This document shows positions 61,538 through 64,000 of a DNA stretch of 64,000 bases, piece by piece. A program made the translations under genes and the position numbers. The first letter of the stretch is position 1. Every line of letters begins with the position of its first letter. This DNA is from Streptomyces sp. NBC_00271. GTDB lineage: Bacteria > Actinomycetota > Actinomycetes > Streptomycetales > Streptomycetaceae. The DNA lies in assembly GCF_036178845.1 (NCBI RefSeq), contig NZ_CP108070.1, forward strand, positions 2,790,001-2,854,000, in the 5' to 3' direction. The notes under the pieces were generated by a model. The model did no database searches and was not told the DNA's origin. It worked only from the letters and a program-made list of their open reading frames with translations.

Positions 61538-61566
61538 CGGCCCCCGTGGGCGCACCACGGGGGCCG
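61538..61566 (-). terminator. guaB1 terminator
   Basis: Perfect 12-bp stem CGGCCCCCGTGG (61538-61549) / CCACGGGGGCCG (61555-61566) with a 5-nt loop, 17 bp after the stop codon of the minus-strand gene. Confidence 0.8.
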
Positions 61567-61583
61567 TACGACGGTGGAAGGGG

Positions 61584-63068
<1,485 letters not shown>

Positions 63069-63133
63069 TCAGCCAGGGGGAAGAGCACGTACTTCATTGT
63101 CCCATGGCGACCTGTATGTGATGCCCGGACAGA

Positions 63134-63520
63134 TCATCCAGGCTGGTCAGGGGGCAGTTGGTCGGATCCTCCAAGCGAGAGGACGACCGACAGCGTGGCG
63201 TGGTGCTCCTCGTAGTGCCCGGCGGCCGATTCCAGCACCTCCTGGGCGATCTCCCACTCGTCGGGGCGGGCCTTGGCGTAGTGCCGCCAGCCGCTCACCA
63301 GGATGACGCGACCCGGGCTGGCGGGCCCCCAGTCGGGGTCGCCCAGGCAGTCCGCGAGGGCGTCCCAGTTCCGGCCGAACCATTCGGGCAGGTCGAGGGC
63401 GCGGACGCAGCGTTCCATGAAGGCCGCCTTGTCCGAGACTCCGGTGAGGTCGAGGACGCTGACCTGCCATCCGACCGCGCGCGCCGCACGGAACACCTCC
63501 GCCAACGGGCCGTCCGTCAT
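63134..63520 (-). CDS. Barstar-family RNase inhibitor
   Basis: 128 residues with the barstar fold: AEVFRAARAVGWQVSVLDLT, KAAFMERCVRALDLPEWFGR NWDALADCLGDPDW (conserved FG-x-NWDALxDCL), RVILVSGWRHYAKARPDEWE. Barstars bind and block barnase-type RNases. The ATG overlaps the stop of a truncated RNase gene (ATGA), as in intact RNase-barstar pairs. No full partner RNase is in the window, so the inhibitor appears to be an orphan here. Confidence 0.92.
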   Translation of the reverse strand: MTDGPLAEVFRAARAVGWQVSVLDLTGVSDKAAFMERCVRALDLPEWFGRNWDALADCLGDPDWGPASPGRVILVSGWRHYAKARPDEWEIAQEVLESAAGHYEEHHATLSVVLSLGGSDQLPPDQPG

Positions 63521-63675
63521 CTCAGTACCGCCCTGAACGACTTGTAGTGATCACCGGTGTAGTAGATCTCACCGCCCTGCCCGGTGACAATGCGACGGGC
63601 TCCCCGATCGTGTGATGTCCAGACAGCAAGGCCCGGGCAGAGCGGCCCCCTGTGCTGCCGCCGGTCGCGGGTCAT
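63517..63675 (-). pseudogene. C-terminal remnant of a barnase/RNase Sa-like ribonuclease
   Basis: A 52-codon frame. Its last part, SHDRGARRIVTGQGGEIYYT GDHYKSFRAVLR, is the C-terminus of actinobacterial N1/T1 RNases, with the catalytic Arg region (SHDRGARR) and His (DHY). The part with the catalytic Glu and the signal peptide are missing; before residue 20 (MTRDRRQHRGPLCPGLAVWT) there is no RNase similarity. The break lies near 63615, close to the 3' end of the ATP-grasp gene, suggesting a recombination junction. It may not be translated. Confidence 0.75.
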
Positions 63676-64000
63676 TCAAGAGCGCGCACAATCGCGAGGT
63701 ACACGGCTGCCGCAGTTCGTAGATACTCGGCCCCCTGCCCGACAAACCCAGACCCCAGTTTGATTCCTTCGTTCACTTCGAGTATCCGCCACGACAGATC
63801 GTCGGACTCCACCAGATCGACGGCGGCCAGCCTGAGTCCGATGACCTCGCAGGCGCGAAGGGCGCAGGTGATCAACCGCTCATTTTCATGGATGGACAGT
63901 AATTTCGGTGTGGCACGGAACGCGAGGTTGTGTCGCCAGTCAGCATTGCGGATCTTCTCGAAGATCAGCAGCGGTCGGCCGTCCAGGGCGATCACTCGAA
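63672..64000 (-). CDS. ATP-grasp ligase C-terminal part (RimK-like), cut by window edge
   Basis: The frame enters from the right edge; about 109 C-terminal residues are seen. LRLAAVDLVESDDLSWRILE VNEGIKLGSGF is the RimK-type ATP-grasp end (D and the E-V-N metal ligands). Substrate unknown. G+C here is visibly lower than in the rest of the window, and it abuts the RNase remnant, so it may belong to an acquired segment. A peptide-tailoring (RiPP-type) ligase is one possibility. Confidence 0.75.
   Translation of the reverse strand, partial: RVIALDGRPLLIFEKIRNADWRHNLAFRATPKLLSIHENERLITCALRACEVIGLRLAAVDLVESDDLSWRILEVNEGIKLGSGFVGQGAEYLRTAAAVYLAIVRALE

Overview
The window is chromosomal DNA of a high-GC actinomycete, almost certainly a Streptomyces. 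Evidence: about 70% or more G+C with strongly GC-biased third codon positions, a smeA-sffA sporulation pair, RbpA behind a sigma-R-type promoter, a conservon, DasR/chitinase-type promoters, F420-dependent and MocR/ROK/GntR regulators, and repeated copies of a GGGGCGCGGGGAACTGCGCG intergenic element. From memory the gene order follows the rbpA/chiD/ribE core region of S. coelicolor (about SCO1415-SCO1461); this was not checked by search.

Layout. 1-3.9 kb: two GT4 glycosyltransferases (the first cut by the window edge), a HEAT-repeat protein and an ankyrin protein. 4.2-6.1 kb: smeA-sffA. 6.3-10.8 kb: a MocR regulator divergent from a YczE-type membrane protein, GDPD and an MFS carrier. 11-13.1 kb: rbpA, an FxsA protein and a polyprenol-phosphate mannosyltransferase. 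13.6-20.3 kb: amidohydrolase with an Lrp regulator, a small zinc-ribbon-like protein, an APH-like kinase with a DUF7064-like partner, and an acyl-CoA dehydrogenase. 20.5-27 kb: GH18 chitinase, TetR, a 48-residue membrane protein, M1 and C39 secreted peptidases and a uridine-kinase-like ATPase. 27-32 kb: candidate sRNA, EccA/CbbX-like ATPase and two DUF21-CBS membrane proteins. 32-37.3 kb: one long minus-strand unit under an FMN riboswitch, ribE-ribM-ribAB-ribH-hisE-hisG-PH protein. 37.7-46.6 kb: ROK, MFS, thioesterase, PL5-like lyase, uracil/xanthine permease, GH6, DUF5995 and an F420 oxidoreductase.

46.6-63 kb is mainly nitrogen, amino-acid and organophosphate metabolism: a tryptophan-2-monooxygenase-like flavoenzyme with a nitrilase-family amidase; a conservon with only A, B and C members; a five-gene ABC importer operon ending in a HAD phosphatase/EEP phosphodiesterase fusion and facing a GntR regulator across a palindromic operator; an APC amino-acid permease with a linked Lrp regulator; and GuaB1. 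The last 500 bp holds an intact barstar gene preceded by only the C-terminus of its RNase and, at the edge, an ATP-grasp fragment with lower GC. This looks like the edge of an accessory region.

The strongest leads in the hunt are: (i) a shared array of CGTTGCG half-sites, spaced by near-whole helical turns, upstream of both the oxidase/amidase operon and the amino-acid permease 12 kb away, suggesting a small Lrp-type regulon; (ii) a complete chitinase promoter with both 12-bp direct repeats but no gene behind it, beside ribE; (iii) the HAD-EEP fusion in an importer operon; (iv) the truncated RNase with an intact barstar; (v) a candidate ~75-nt sRNA before the EccA-like gene.
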